Positions 54,310 through 62,363 of a DNA stretch of 64,000 bases are shown here, in pieces. The first letter of the stretch is position 1. Each line of letters starts with the position of its first letter. The stretch is from assembly GCF_019042245.1 (NCBI RefSeq), contig NZ_JAHQCX010000014.1, positions 89,204-153,203 on the forward strand, read 5' to 3'. A program made the position numbers and the translations under genes. Under the pieces are notes generated by a model. It was not told the origin of the DNA. It saw only the letters and a list, made by a program, of their open reading frames with translations, and searched no databases. The stretch is from Diplocloster modestus. GTDB taxonomy: Bacteria; Bacillota; Clostridia; Lachnospirales; Lachnospiraceae.

Positions 54310-54381
54310 GGACATGTCCATTTCAATCTGGGACATGTCCATTTTAGATTGGACATGTCCCAAACCGAAATGGACATGTCC
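54310..54381. repeat. GGACATGTCC array, locus D (four units)
   Basis: Perfect GGACATGTCC at 54310-54319, 54331-54340, 54351-54360 and 54372-54381, spaced 21, 20 and 21 bp, bounded by AAAAGGGG and CCCCTTTT. It occupies the 92-bp space between the convergent stops of the fucosidase (54300) and the aminotransferase-like gene (54393). The outer arms could form a long hairpin with U-runs on both sides. Confidence 0.9.
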
Positions 54382-54392
54382 CCTTTTGTGGA

Positions 54393-55526
54393 TTATCCAG
54401 CCAGCTCCCGCACTGCCGCGATGGCATGATCGATTTCTTCTGCGGTATTCGCGTTTGAAAAGCTGAACCGAACAGCGCCCTGATCCACTGTTCCCAACGC
54501 TTCATGCATCAGCGGCGCGCAATGTGCGCCCGGCCGTGTGGCGATCCCGTATTCTTCCGATAATGCGTCGCTTATTTCAGCGGAATCATAATCCCGGACA
54601 TTCAGTGCCACGATCGCTGCCCGTTCATCACATTCAAAATTTCCATACACCTTCACGCCTGGAATATCTTTTACACCTTCATAAAACCTCATCATCAGCC
54701 GGTGTTCCCCCGTCCGGATCTGCTCAGTTCCGGTCTTATTCAGATAATCAAACGCCGCCGACAGTCCAGCGATTCCATGGAAATTCAGCGTTCCTGCTTC
54801 TAACGCGGTGGGCATATCTTTCGGATGCCTCTTCTCATATGTCTGAATTCCGCTTCCGCCCGTCTTCAGCGGCTCTATTACGACATTCTCGCGGACACAG
54901 ATCCCACCGGTTCCCTGAGGACCCAAAAGGCTCTTATGTCCGGTAAAACACAGGATATCAATTCCCATTTGCTGCATATGAATTGGAAATACGCCAGCCG
55001 TCTGAGCAGCATCTACTGCGAACAGAATTCCTTCCCTCTTACAAAAAGCACCGATATCTGCGATATCCACCAGATTCCCGGTCAGATTGGAAGCATGAGT
55101 GCAGATTACCATACGCGCTTTCCCGGCTGCCATCTCCTTTAATTGTTCCTTGTTAAGCTGCCCGTTTTGATCTGCGCCCGCAATCAGAAGCTCTACTCCC
55201 CTTGCCTCCATTTCATAGAGCGGCCGAAGTACGGAATTATGCTCAAGAACCGTTGTTACTACCCTGTCTCCGGGTTTGAGAATCCCTTTGACCGCTATAT
55301 TTAATGCTTCCGTCGCATTGCTGGTAAATGCCACCTGCGATGGCTTTCCCAGGCCAAAGAAGTCCGCAGCCTTTTCTCTGGTCTCATATATAATTCTGGA
55401 CGCATCCAGAGATGCCCCGTGCGTACCCCTCCCGGCATTACCCGAATGCCTCATCGCCTCACCAACCGCACGAATGACCGTTTCCGGCTTCCACAGGCTG
55501 GTTGCAGCATTATCCAGATAAATCAA
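54393..55526 (-). CDS. Cysteine desulfurase family protein (class V aminotransferase)
   Basis: A 378-residue PLP enzyme. The N-terminal IYLDNAATS, the PLP lysine in FTGHKSLLGPQGTG (Lys198) and the catalytic-cysteine loop RPGAHCAP near the C-terminus are visible. This branch (TIGR01977-like) is often found beside yedF and selD and may supply sulfur or selenium from cysteine or selenocysteine. The TTG at 55526 gives the usual MIYLDNAAT start with AAAGGA 9 nt upstream; an ATG at 55556 has no site. It follows yedF in one operon. Confidence 0.87.
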   Translation of the reverse strand: MIYLDNAATSLWKPETVIRAVGEAMRHSGNAGRGTHGASLDASRIIYETREKAADFFGLGKPSQVAFTSNATEALNIAVKGILKPGDRVVTTVLEHNSVLRPLYEMEARGVELLIAGADQNGQLNKEQLKEMAAGKARMVICTHASNLTGNLVDIADIGAFCKREGILFAVDAAQTAGVFPIHMQQMGIDILCFTGHKSLLGPQGTGGICVRENVVIEPLKTGGSGIQTYEKRHPKDMPTALEAGTLNFHGIAGLSAAFDYLNKTGTEQIRTGEHRLMMRFYEGVKDIPGVKVYGNFECDERAAIVALNVRDYDSAEISDALSEEYGIATRPGAHCAPLMHEALGTVDQGAVRFSFSNANTAEEIDHAIAAVRELAG

Positions 55527-55594
55527 TTTCAAACATCCTTTCTGCCAATCTTTCATCAGAACTGCCGCTCATCCGCCTTTTCTCAGTACTTTGG

Positions 55595-56218
55595 CTATGG
55601 CCTAATGGTCTTTTTCGCCCACGCCATCTTCTCTACAATCGAATACATATTCGTAACACTTCCGACGGCCAGTTTTTCCGTAAGGCCATAATAATTCAGG
55701 CATGTTCCGCAGGTCATAATCTCTGCTCCCTGACTTTCCATATACTTCAGATCCTCCAGAGAATCCGAATCTTCTGTTGTCAGCCTTGCCCCGCCGTTAT
55801 AAAACAGGATCGCATCCGGCAGCGGCTCAAGCTGTGAAACCGCAAACAGAAATCCTTTTATCAAAAGCCTGCCCAGTTCTTCCTCTCCGTCTCCCATCTG
55901 ATCCGAGGCTACCACCACGACCGTTCCGCCCTGATCCGTATCGGCCTGGCAGGCTTCAGCTCTATCACTTACATCGGTTTCCCCGTTCACATTGACTTCC
56001 TGTTCCACGGTAATCGTCAGTTTGAATTCCTGCCCGGATAATTTCTCCGCCTCGCAGGCTGCTCCGGAATAACCGGCCATTTTTTCCACGTTCTTCACAG
56101 CTATTTCATTGTCCACCAGAATTTCGATCACACCAGGTCCGTTTAGCTCTTGAATCGCTTTTTTTGCCTTAATGACAGGAATCGGACACCTGTCGCCTCT
56201 TGCATCTACCTGTATCAT
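55595..56218 (-). CDS. yedF: YedF-type sulfurtransferase-like selenium metabolism protein
   Basis: A 207-residue two-domain protein. Residues 1-75 are a TusA/SirA-like domain with Cys11 in GDRCPIP; about 100-207 are a DsrE-like domain with CGTCLNYYG. In many Firmicutes this protein is linked to selenium use, but its reaction is not established. ATG 56218 is used because AGGAGG lies upstream; a GTG at 56230 would overlap that site. No selD, selA or selB lies in the window. Confidence 0.87.
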   Translation of the reverse strand: MIQVDARGDRCPIPVIKAKKAIQELNGPGVIEILVDNEIAVKNVEKMAGYSGAACEAEKLSGQEFKLTITVEQEVNVNGETDVSDRAEACQADTDQGGTVVVVASDQMGDGEEELGRLLIKGFLFAVSQLEPLPDAILFYNGGARLTTEDSDSLEDLKYMESQGAEIMTCGTCLNYYGLTEKLAVGSVTNMYSIVEKMAWAKKTIRP

Positions 56219-56369
56219 TCTTTTATCCACCTCCTGTTTTATCTGTTCTCTATCATATCACAAACATGGATTTTAGGATAGATTTCCTATTTAGAATAAG
56301 TTGTTCCGCTCGCGAATTCTCCGCCTGCAGCGGTCCGCATAAGGGAGTACTTTCCTACTGCATAAAAAC

Positions 56370-56402
56370 AGCACAGATACACGGGTTTTTTGTATCTGTG
56401 CT
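56370..56402. terminator. Terminator between catalase and yedF
   Basis: AGCACAGATAC (56370-56380) pairs with GTATCTGTGCT (56392-56402). Flanking A- and T-runs give U-rich tails on both strands. It ends the catalase transcript, 49 bp after that stop codon. Confidence 0.75.
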
Positions 56403-56450
56403 TGTTTTTGTTTCAAATACCCTATTGGCAGCAAAAATTCATTCTTTATC

Positions 56451-57974
56451 CTAGAATGTCTCCGGCAGCGTAGCCTGGACCAAGCCATCGTTATCCAGCT
56501 TAGAAAGTTCTTTCACTTTTTCCACAGACAGCCCGGCGGCTTTTGCAAACCGTTCGCCATATTCCGTATCCGCCAGATAGCAGTGAACCGCATGGCGGTA
56601 TTTGATATTCTCCGTAACGGGAGCAATATCCGCAGCCGTGTTTTGAATCAGGATTTCCTTCTTATCTTCTGTCAGCACACGCCATAAATCTCCTCCGGCA
56701 CGGAAGCAGTCATCTGTAGGATCGTCTTTCGGGTCGTAGGCATACATCGCACCTTCCAGATTCAGCGGCGGCTCCATGACCTCCGGCTGGGCCGTCCATG
56801 CTCCATAGCTGTTCGGCGAGTATGCCGGTGCTCCGCCGTAGTTGCCGTCCATACGCATAGCGCCGTCGCGGTGGTACTCATGAACCTCCACTTTTGCGCG
56901 GTTTACCGGAATATGATTGTGATTCACACCCAGCCGGTAACGCTGAGCATCTCCGTATGCGAACAGCCTGCCCTGCAGGAAACGGTCCGGAGAGAATCCT
57001 ATCCCCGGCACCACATGGGCAGGGGCGAAAGCAGCCTGTTCCACTTCAGCAAAATAATTCTCCGGATTGCGGTTCAGAACCAGTTCGCCCACCTCAATCA
57101 GCGGGTACTCTGCATGTCTCCAGATCTTCGTGATGTCAAATGGATTCTCATAATGTTTTTTGGCCTGTTCTTCTGTCATGATCTGAACATACATCGTCCA
57201 CTTAGGATAATCTCCCCGCTCTATGGCTTCGTACAGGTCCGCGCCATGATACTCACGGTCGGCAGCGTTAATCCTGGCTGCCTCTTCATTGGACAGATTT
57301 TTGATCCCCTGCTGTGTCTTAAAGTGGAATTTGCACCAGACCCTCTCATTCTTCTCATTATAGAAGGAGAAGGTATGCTCACCGAAGAAATGCATATTGC
57401 GAAAAGAGGCAGGGATACCCCGGTCACTCATAACCACAGTCACCTGATGGAAACACTCCGGAAGCAGCGTCCAGAAATCCCAGTTGTTCTGAGCGGAGCG
57501 GCGGCCGGTGCGTGGATCACGCTTCACAGCACGGTTTAAATCAGAAAAATTATGTACATCGCGCAGGAAAAAGGTCGGGGTGTTATTGCCAACCAGATCC
57601 CAGTTACCTTCCTCTGTATAAAACTTTACGGCTACGCCGCGGATGTCGCGTTCACAGTCGGCCGCGCCCCGTTCCCCCGCAACCGTGGAGAAACGGACGA
57701 ACACTTCCGTCTTAGCGCCGGGCTGCAGTACTTTCGCCTTTGTATAACGGGAAATATCATGGGTAACCTTGAACTCCCCGTGGGCGCCCCACCCTTTTGC
57801 GTGCATACGGCGTTCCGGGATGACCTCCCGGTTAAAGTGCGCCATTTTTTCCATAAGCCAGACGTCCTGCATCATAACCGGTCCGCGCGGACCGGCGGTA
57901 AGGGCATTCTCATTCTCCGCTACCGGTGCGCCAACTTCGTTTGTTAACTTCTTTAAATCCGTATAATCGCTCAT
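56451..57974 (-). CDS. katA: Catalase (haem, monofunctional)
   Basis: A 507-residue haem catalase that destroys hydrogen peroxide in the cytoplasm. Distal His is in GWGAHGEF, Asn in [12 protein letters not shown] and the proximal Tyr in [14 protein letters not shown]. Length is that of small-subunit catalases. ATG 57974 follows GAGAGG by 8 nt; the frame to 58094 overlaps the promoter. It faces the SOD gene, forming an oxidative-defence pair. Confidence 0.96.
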   Translation of the reverse strand: MSDYTDLKKLTNEVGAPVAENENALTAGPRGPVMMQDVWLMEKMAHFNREVIPERRMHAKGWGAHGEFKVTHDISRYTKAKVLQPGAKTEVFVRFSTVAGERGAADCERDIRGVAVKFYTEEGNWDLVGNNTPTFFLRDVHNFSDLNRAVKRDPRTGRRSAQNNWDFWTLLPECFHQVTVVMSDRGIPASFRNMHFFGEHTFSFYNEKNERVWCKFHFKTQQGIKNLSNEEAARINAADREYHGADLYEAIERGDYPKWTMYVQIMTEEQAKKHYENPFDITKIWRHAEYPLIEVGELVLNRNPENYFAEVEQAAFAPAHVVPGIGFSPDRFLQGRLFAYGDAQRYRLGVNHNHIPVNRAKVEVHEYHRDGAMRMDGNYGGAPAYSPNSYGAWTAQPEVMEPPLNLEGAMYAYDPKDDPTDDCFRAGGDLWRVLTEDKKEILIQNTAADIAPVTENIKYRHAVHCYLADTEYGERFAKAAGLSVEKVKELSKLDNDGLVQATLPETF

Positions 57975-58052
57975 ATTGTATACCTCTCTTTTGTTGTTGC
58001 AAACCATCAGGAACATACCGGGCTGCTTTCCAGCGCGGTCAATAACGATATC

Positions 58053-58094
58053 AATTACTATTATTATCATATTCCTTTTTAAAAATATTGTCAA
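58053..58094 (-). promoter_or_regulatory. Catalase promoter with PerR-like site
   Basis: On the minus strand TTGACA (58094-58089), 17 bp, TATGAT (58071-58066). TATGATAATAATAGTA overlaps the -10 box and resembles the PerR box TTATAATNATTATAA with a few mismatches. PerR control would fit a peroxide-inducible catalase but is inference. Confidence 0.6.
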
Positions 58095-58159
58095 CCAAAT
58101 TATTCCAAAATAAAAACTACAGCATATTCTATAGCAACCCCTAATAAAAAGGATTCTCT

Positions 58160-58660
58160 ATGCAAAATTATCAGCAGCAACCATCCCCAAGTCAGTCTTT
58201 TATACATCAGATTACCGGCAATCACCCACAGGCCCTCGCCTGGGTTCGTGGCGGCAGCGCATATCCGGGCATCAGCGGTCTTGTAAAATTTTATGATACG
58301 CCTTACGCTGGGATTGTAGTGGAGGCGGAGGTATTCGGGCTGCCAAATATCACCGAACCCGGCTCCTCTGATTTTTACGCCATGCACATCCATGAATATG
58401 GGGACTGCACCGATCACTTCGCCCATGCCGGCGGGCACTACAACCCCAAAAACGCTCTCCATCCCCAGCATGCCGGTGATCTGCCGCCGCTGCTTAGCAG
58501 CCAGGGATACGCCTGGTCCGCATTTTACGACAAACGGTTTCAAGTGGATGATATCATCGGCCGCTCCGTCATCATCCATGCCAACCGGGATGACTTCACC
58601 TCCCAGCCTTCCGGTGATTCCGGGCAAATGATTGCCTGCGGCGCAATCTATCCCGAATAA
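58160..58660 (+). CDS. sodC: Cu/Zn superoxide dismutase family protein, no signal peptide
   Basis: A 166-residue SodC-like protein. Metal ligands are visible as His76 and His78 (MHIHEYGDC), His93 (GGHYNP), His101, His104 and Asp107 (HPQHAGDLP) and His140 (VIIHANRDDF); Cys83 and the Cys of IACGAI form the usual disulfide pair. The position of the catalytic Arg before LACG/IACG is Met here (QMIACGAI). There is no signal peptide, unlike most bacterial SodC, so it is probably cytosolic. AAAAGGA precedes the ATG. Divergent from catalase. Activity needs testing because of the Arg change. Confidence 0.87.
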   Translation: MQNYQQQPSPSQSFIHQITGNHPQALAWVRGGSAYPGISGLVKFYDTPYAGIVVEAEVFGLPNITEPGSSDFYAMHIHEYGDCTDHFAHAGGHYNPKNALHPQHAGDLPPLLSSQGYAWSAFYDKRFQVDDIIGRSVIIHANRDDFTSQPSGDSGQMIACGAIYPE

Positions 58661-58679
58661 TACGGGTACAAAGAGCAGA

Positions 58680-58724
58680 CAACTGACAGTATCAGGGTTT
58701 ACACGCCTTCGATACTGCCAGTTG
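58680..58724 (+). terminator. Hairpin behind sodC
   Basis: CAACTGACAGTATC (58680-58693) pairs with GATACTGCCAGTTG (58711-58724), 13 of 14 positions, 20 bp after the sodC stop codon. No U-run follows, so it may stabilise rather than terminate. Confidence 0.5.
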
Positions 58725-58929
58725 TGCGATTGCGCTTCCATGGCGCAACATCTGTTCCCGGCAAAAAGCCTTCGATCATTCAGCTTTCCAGTGTTTTATA
58801 CATGTGTAATACACAATTGAGGGAAAATTAAGCCAAAAATGGAAAAGCAGGGACTTAACTTCACAATCTATCTTTAATTATTTCACAATTCATTTAAAAT
58901 TTCATAATATCAGATACATATCTTCCCGT

Positions 58930-59021
58930 TATACTTTAACCATAGTCAACAAGACAACAACTTCTTTTTCATAAATGACCTCCTTTTTCATATAAAGCCG
59001 ATGGAATAATCCATCGGCTTT
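58930..59021. other. Small structured locus: hairpin plus micro-ORF or small RNA
   Basis: AAAGCCGATGG (58994-59004) and CCATCGGCTTT (59011-59021) form a perfect 11-bp stem. On the minus strand, after this hairpin, AAAAAGGAGGTCATTTATG leads into an eight-codon frame MKKKLLSC and a stop. On the plus strand a TATACT box (58930-58935) and an ACCTCCTTTTT stretch followed by the hairpin could instead be a ~80-nt small RNA. Orientation is unresolved. Confidence 0.4.
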
Positions 59022-59106
59022 CTCCTTGTTTCCTTCCGTTTTTCAGCTTAAAGCACTTGGCGGTAGTAAGTGCTGCTATTTTTCATTTTGTTTCCTGAAT
59101 ATTTAT

Positions 59107-59112
59107 GCTATA
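59107..59112 (+). promoter_or_regulatory. Candidate -10 box for the methyltransferase gene
   Basis: TATAAT, read within GCTATAATGTCGGGAG, lies about 105 bp before the methyltransferase start. The -35 region is weak. The string TATAATGTCGGGAGA also occurs, as its complement, at about 47104-47118. Confidence 0.4.
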
Positions 59113-59216
59113 ATGTCGGGAGAATAGCAGCGACGGGCTTTTTGCCCAGCGTGTACATACGTCAAATGAAACATGCATAACCCGTTCAGGATAGGAAGAA
59201 AGGAATTTATAAAATT

Positions 59217-60077
59217 ATGTGGATAGCAGACGGCTGGAAAGATTATGAGGTGCTGGACACCTCGAATGGTGAAAAACTGGAGCGCTGGGACAAGTACCTG
59301 CTGATCCGTCCCGATCCCCAGGTCATCTGGGATACCCCGCGTACACAGAAAGGCTGGAAATCCCCCAACGGACATTATCACCGCAGCAGCAAAGGCGGCG
59401 GCGAATGGGAATTTTTCCAGCTTCCTGAACAATGGACCATCTCATACCAGTCCCTGACCTTTAATCTGAAACCATTCAGTTTCAAGCACACCGGGCTGTT
59501 TCCCGAACAGGCCGCCAACTGGGACTGGTTTGGCAGGAAGATCCGGGAGGCTGGGCGTCCAGTGAAGGTGCTGAACCTGTTTGCCTACACCGGCGGCGCC
59601 ACTTTGGCAGCGGCAGCGGCAGGCGCTTCGGTAACCCACGTGGACGCTTCCAAGGGGATGGTCGCCTGGGCCAAAGAAAATGCCCGTTCCTCAGGACTTC
59701 AAGACGCTCCTATCCGCTGGCTGGTGGATGACTGTGTTAAATTCGCGGAGCGGGAGATCCGCCGCGGAAATCAGTATGACGCCATCATCATGGACCCTCC
59801 TTCATACGGCCGCGGGCCAAAAGGAGAGATCTGGAAGATCGAAGATTCCATCTACCCGTTTATCAAACTCTGCGCGAACCTTTTATCGGAGCAGCCTTTG
59901 TTTTTCCTGGTCAATTCTTACACCACCGGGCTGGCCCCCTCCGTACTGACTTATATGCTCTCCACAGTATTAAAAGCGCAGAACGGACATGTCGTCTCGG
60001 ACGAACTGGGTCTGCCGGTTACCTCTAATCAGCTCTATCTCCCCTGCGGAGCCTCCGGACGTTGGGAGTCCGATTAA
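59217..60077 (+). CDS. Class I SAM-dependent methyltransferase (RlmI/RlmK-like)
   Basis: A 286-residue methyltransferase. After a ~110-residue N-terminal part come the SAM-binding motif VLNLFAYTGGATLAAAAAGA (about 119-138), VDASKGMVAWAKENA and the catalytic-type loop IIMDPPSYGRGPKGE. The family methylates rRNA bases (RlmI/RlmK-like) or other nucleic acid targets; this target is unknown. AAAGGAA lies before the ATG. Single gene ending at a terminator. Confidence 0.88.
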   Translation: MWIADGWKDYEVLDTSNGEKLERWDKYLLIRPDPQVIWDTPRTQKGWKSPNGHYHRSSKGGGEWEFFQLPEQWTISYQSLTFNLKPFSFKHTGLFPEQAANWDWFGRKIREAGRPVKVLNLFAYTGGATLAAAAAGASVTHVDASKGMVAWAKENARSSGLQDAPIRWLVDDCVKFAEREIRRGNQYDAIIMDPPSYGRGPKGEIWKIEDSIYPFIKLCANLLSEQPLFFLVNSYTTGLAPSVLTYMLSTVLKAQNGHVVSDELGLPVTSNQLYLPCGASGRWESD

Positions 60078-60115
60078 GCTTCAGACTGTTCATAACCGTT
60101 CAGGCACAAATGCAA

Positions 60116-60160
60116 AGCCGGCAGCACGGAATCTTCATCATCCGTTACTGCCGGCTTTTT
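60116..60160. terminator. Intrinsic terminator
   Basis: AGCCGGCAG (60116-60124) pairs with CTGCCGGCT (60148-60156), with an inner ACGGA/TCCGT extension, then TTTTT. It lies 39 bp after the methyltransferase stop and 25 bp from the stop of the convergent next gene, which it may also serve. Confidence 0.85.
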
Positions 60161-60184
60161 CAGCACCTCCGGTGCCAGCACTAC

Positions 60185-60667
60185 TTACAGCTCAATTTCA
60201 ATATGATCTTCTTCCGGATAATCCACCACATAGCAGTCGTTATAATATACTCTCTCCGGCAGAACAATCAGTACATGGCTCTTATCGTTATGTAACGCCA
60301 TAGGAGCCAGATGCCATACGGCTGCGTTCAATCTTACTACCGTACCCTTGGGCACCAGGAAAGCTTCCGTCAGTTCCGAAACCGGCTCTTTCGACGGAGC
60401 CGCCACATGGATCACAACATCATCGTCCAGTGGAAGCAGTACTTCTCCGGTATAATTGTGATATTCTGCGGAATCAACGATATATTTTTCCGGTTTGTCC
60501 ACCACCAGAGAAGAAAACGCCACCGGCATCCTTCCTGAAGTATGGTACAGAACATGATCATGGTAGAAACTACCCAGATTTTTTCCGGTGGGTTCAACCA
60601 GATTATAAAACTCACCGTAAGGAGCAAATCCTTCCACTGTCAATTCCTTTGCCTTAATTTTTCTCAT
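60185..60667 (-). CDS. Ureidoglycolate lyase-like protein (AllA family)
   Basis: A 160-residue cupin-type protein resembling the AllA/ureidoglycolate lyase family (PF04115): EGFAPYGEFYNL at the start, then LLPLDDDVVIHVAAPS, VPKGTVVRLNAAVWHLAPMAL. True AllA makes glyoxylate and urea from ureidoglycolate in allantoin breakdown, but no other allantoin gene is nearby, so another small hydroxy-acid substrate is possible. GAAGGAGG lies before the ATG. The GntR-LacI regulator upstream, in the same direction, may control it. Confidence 0.82.
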   Translation of the reverse strand: MRKIKAKELTVEGFAPYGEFYNLVEPTGKNLGSFYHDHVLYHTSGRMPVAFSSLVVDKPEKYIVDSAEYHNYTGEVLLPLDDDVVIHVAAPSKEPVSELTEAFLVPKGTVVRLNAAVWHLAPMALHNDKSHVLIVLPERVYYNDCYVVDYPEEDHIEIEL

Positions 60668-60784
60668 CAGAAATATCCTCCTTCATTATTTAGTATAGGC
60701 TGTACACCCATGGCCATTATAGCATAAAACTTTACGGATGTATCCAGTATTATCCAGATTCCTAATTCTTTTCTGCATTGGGGG

Positions 60785-61909
60785 TTATTCCTCCCTGCAG
60801 TCAAGACCGGCCTGCGCATCCGTAGATCTCCCTGTTCTCAATGCGGCCGGAAATGTGAAGGACACATCCTGCCCTGACTCCTTCAGCAGATTCAATACAG
60901 CCTGAGCCGCCCTCCTGCCCAGTTCCTCCTGGGGATGAACGATGGTGGTCAGGGTGATATCCATGGATGCATATTCTGAATTATCAAATCCCGTAACCGC
61001 CATATCTTCGGGAACTCGGATTCCCTTATCCCTCAAAAGCTGTATCAGACGGAACGCAATTCTGTCATCATGGCACATCACCGCGGTACAGCCGTTTATC
61101 CTCTCCAGCATCCATTCCATTTTATGGCCGGTAAACATCGTTTGTATATCTTCCGACGAATACCAGAAAATCCATTCATTTTCTATTTCCAGCTGATGCT
61201 CCAGCATGAACTTCATGTATCCTTCATATCGGGCCACTCCGGTACTTTCATCCAGCTTGCAGACCGCCGCGATCTTCCGGTGCCCTTTCTCATATAAATG
61301 TTCTGCCAATGTCCAGAATCCACCCGCGTCGTCCAGCATAATACTGCCAGCCCGACAACCTGCTGATTCCAAAATCCCATCTGCCCTGCGATGAAGGAAT
61401 ACCAGCGGGTGTTCCCGGGCAAACTCACAGTACAACTCCCGGTTGATCAGCGGGAGTCCCGATTTTACCGGCTCCGCAATGAGACCGCTGACCCGGTCAC
61501 CGATCATCCTCCTGATGGCTTCCCGTTCCAGATCGTATTGCTGGGAAAGGATGCACAGCCTCATCGCATATCCGTTTTCGTACAGGCAGTCGTTGATTCC
61601 TTTCAGAACCTGCGGGAAAATATAATCATTGACGCTGTTCATCAGAACTCCGACGCTCTTAATGCTGCTTTTTTCTTCTTTTCGAAGCGCACCATTTCTC
61701 GGGCATACATAGGTTCCACTGCCTTGTATTTTATACACAAGGCCTTCCTCCTCCAATATCTTCATCGCCTGTCTGACCGTCTGCCGGCTCACATCAAATC
61801 TGTCGCATAATTCTTCTTCTCCCGGAATCCTTTTTTCTTCTTCGAAAAATCCGCTCTCCACCTGAGCACGGATCCAGCCGGCGACCCTCTGATATTTAAA
61901 CTCTGGCAT
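60785..61909 (-). CDS. GntR/LacI hybrid transcriptional regulator (AraR-type)
   Basis: A 374-residue regulator joining an N-terminal GntR winged helix (IPGEEELCDRFDVSRQTVRQ, about 28-47) to a LacI-type sugar-binding domain (about 80-360; AVTGFDNSEYASMDITLTTI). This architecture is that of AraR, the arabinose repressor, but the ligand here is unknown and no arabinose genes are seen. ATG 61909 follows GGAGG by 5 nt; the longer frame to 61975 is not supported. An AATACA-N6-TGTATT inverted repeat at 61991-62008 may be its operator. Confidence 0.9.
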   Translation of the reverse strand: MPEFKYQRVAGWIRAQVESGFFEEEKRIPGEEELCDRFDVSRQTVRQAMKILEEEGLVYKIQGSGTYVCPRNGALRKEEKSSIKSVGVLMNSVNDYIFPQVLKGINDCLYENGYAMRLCILSQQYDLEREAIRRMIGDRVSGLIAEPVKSGLPLINRELYCEFAREHPLVFLHRRADGILESAGCRAGSIMLDDAGGFWTLAEHLYEKGHRKIAAVCKLDESTGVARYEGYMKFMLEHQLEIENEWIFWYSSEDIQTMFTGHKMEWMLERINGCTAVMCHDDRIAFRLIQLLRDKGIRVPEDMAVTGFDNSEYASMDITLTTIVHPQEELGRRAAQAVLNLLKESGQDVSFTFPAALRTGRSTDAQAGLDCREE

Positions 61910-61990
61910 TTTAACCTCCATGGGTGCGTTCCCCCGCATCATCATCTGAAAATTATTATACAACAATACATACAACTTTACAATAAAAAC

Positions 61991-62081
61991 AATACAATTT
62001 TGTGTATTTCTTATTAACCGCTCATTTTAAATACAATTTATCCGTAATATCATTGACTATTGTACTGTTATATGTTATATT
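61991..62081. promoter_or_regulatory. Divergent promoter region with AATACA inverted repeat
   Basis: AATACA (61991-61996) and TGTATT (62003-62008) form an inverted repeat in front of the AraR-like gene, with more TACAA half-sites nearby. On the plus strand TTGACT (62053-62058), 17 bp, TATATT (62076-62081) would drive the small ORF at 62162. Confidence 0.55.
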
Positions 62082-62161
62082 ATAGTTGAAAATAAATTTA
62101 ATTTTAAATACATCTTCAAGTACCTTTTCGTAACGATCCATTACCTGACGGGGTGAGGCAA

Positions 62162-62302
62162 TTGAACACTAGCACCTGGTTTCAAATGATACAATACATA
62201 TACATCAATGATCGAACCACAGAGATAAGTCATATGACTGAATCTGAGATAAAAGAATTATATTATAAATTAAAGAAAAACAAGGAAGAACCTGAGTGTT
62301 AA
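62162..62302 (+). CDS. Small protein, 46 aa, unknown
   Basis: TTG start with GGTGAGG 3 nt upstream, or ATG 62186 without a clear site. The product contains WFQMIQYIYIND, then TESEIKELYYKLKKNKEE: a hydrophobic-aromatic half followed by a charged helix. It has its own promoter-like sequence and a strong terminator just after the stop, which argues for a real gene. The layout (short N-terminal helix, then a TxxEIxxLYxxL-type helix) recalls small BH0509-like proteins of Firmicutes, but that is only a resemblance. Confidence 0.6.
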   Translation: MNTSTWFQMIQYIYINDRTTEISHMTESEIKELYYKLKKNKEEPEC

Positions 62303-62306
62303 ATGA

Positions 62307-62358
62307 CGGGAATGCCGTAACCGCGCACAATGCAGTTACGGTACTCCCGGTTTTTTTT
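62307..62358 (+). terminator. Strong intrinsic terminator
   Basis: CGGGAATGCCGTAAC (62307-62321) pairs with GTTACGGTACTCCCG (62335-62349), with one mismatch, followed by T9. It lies 5 bp after the small ORF stop and close to the stop of the convergent MATE gene. Confidence 0.92.
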
Positions 62359-62363
62359 GGCTT

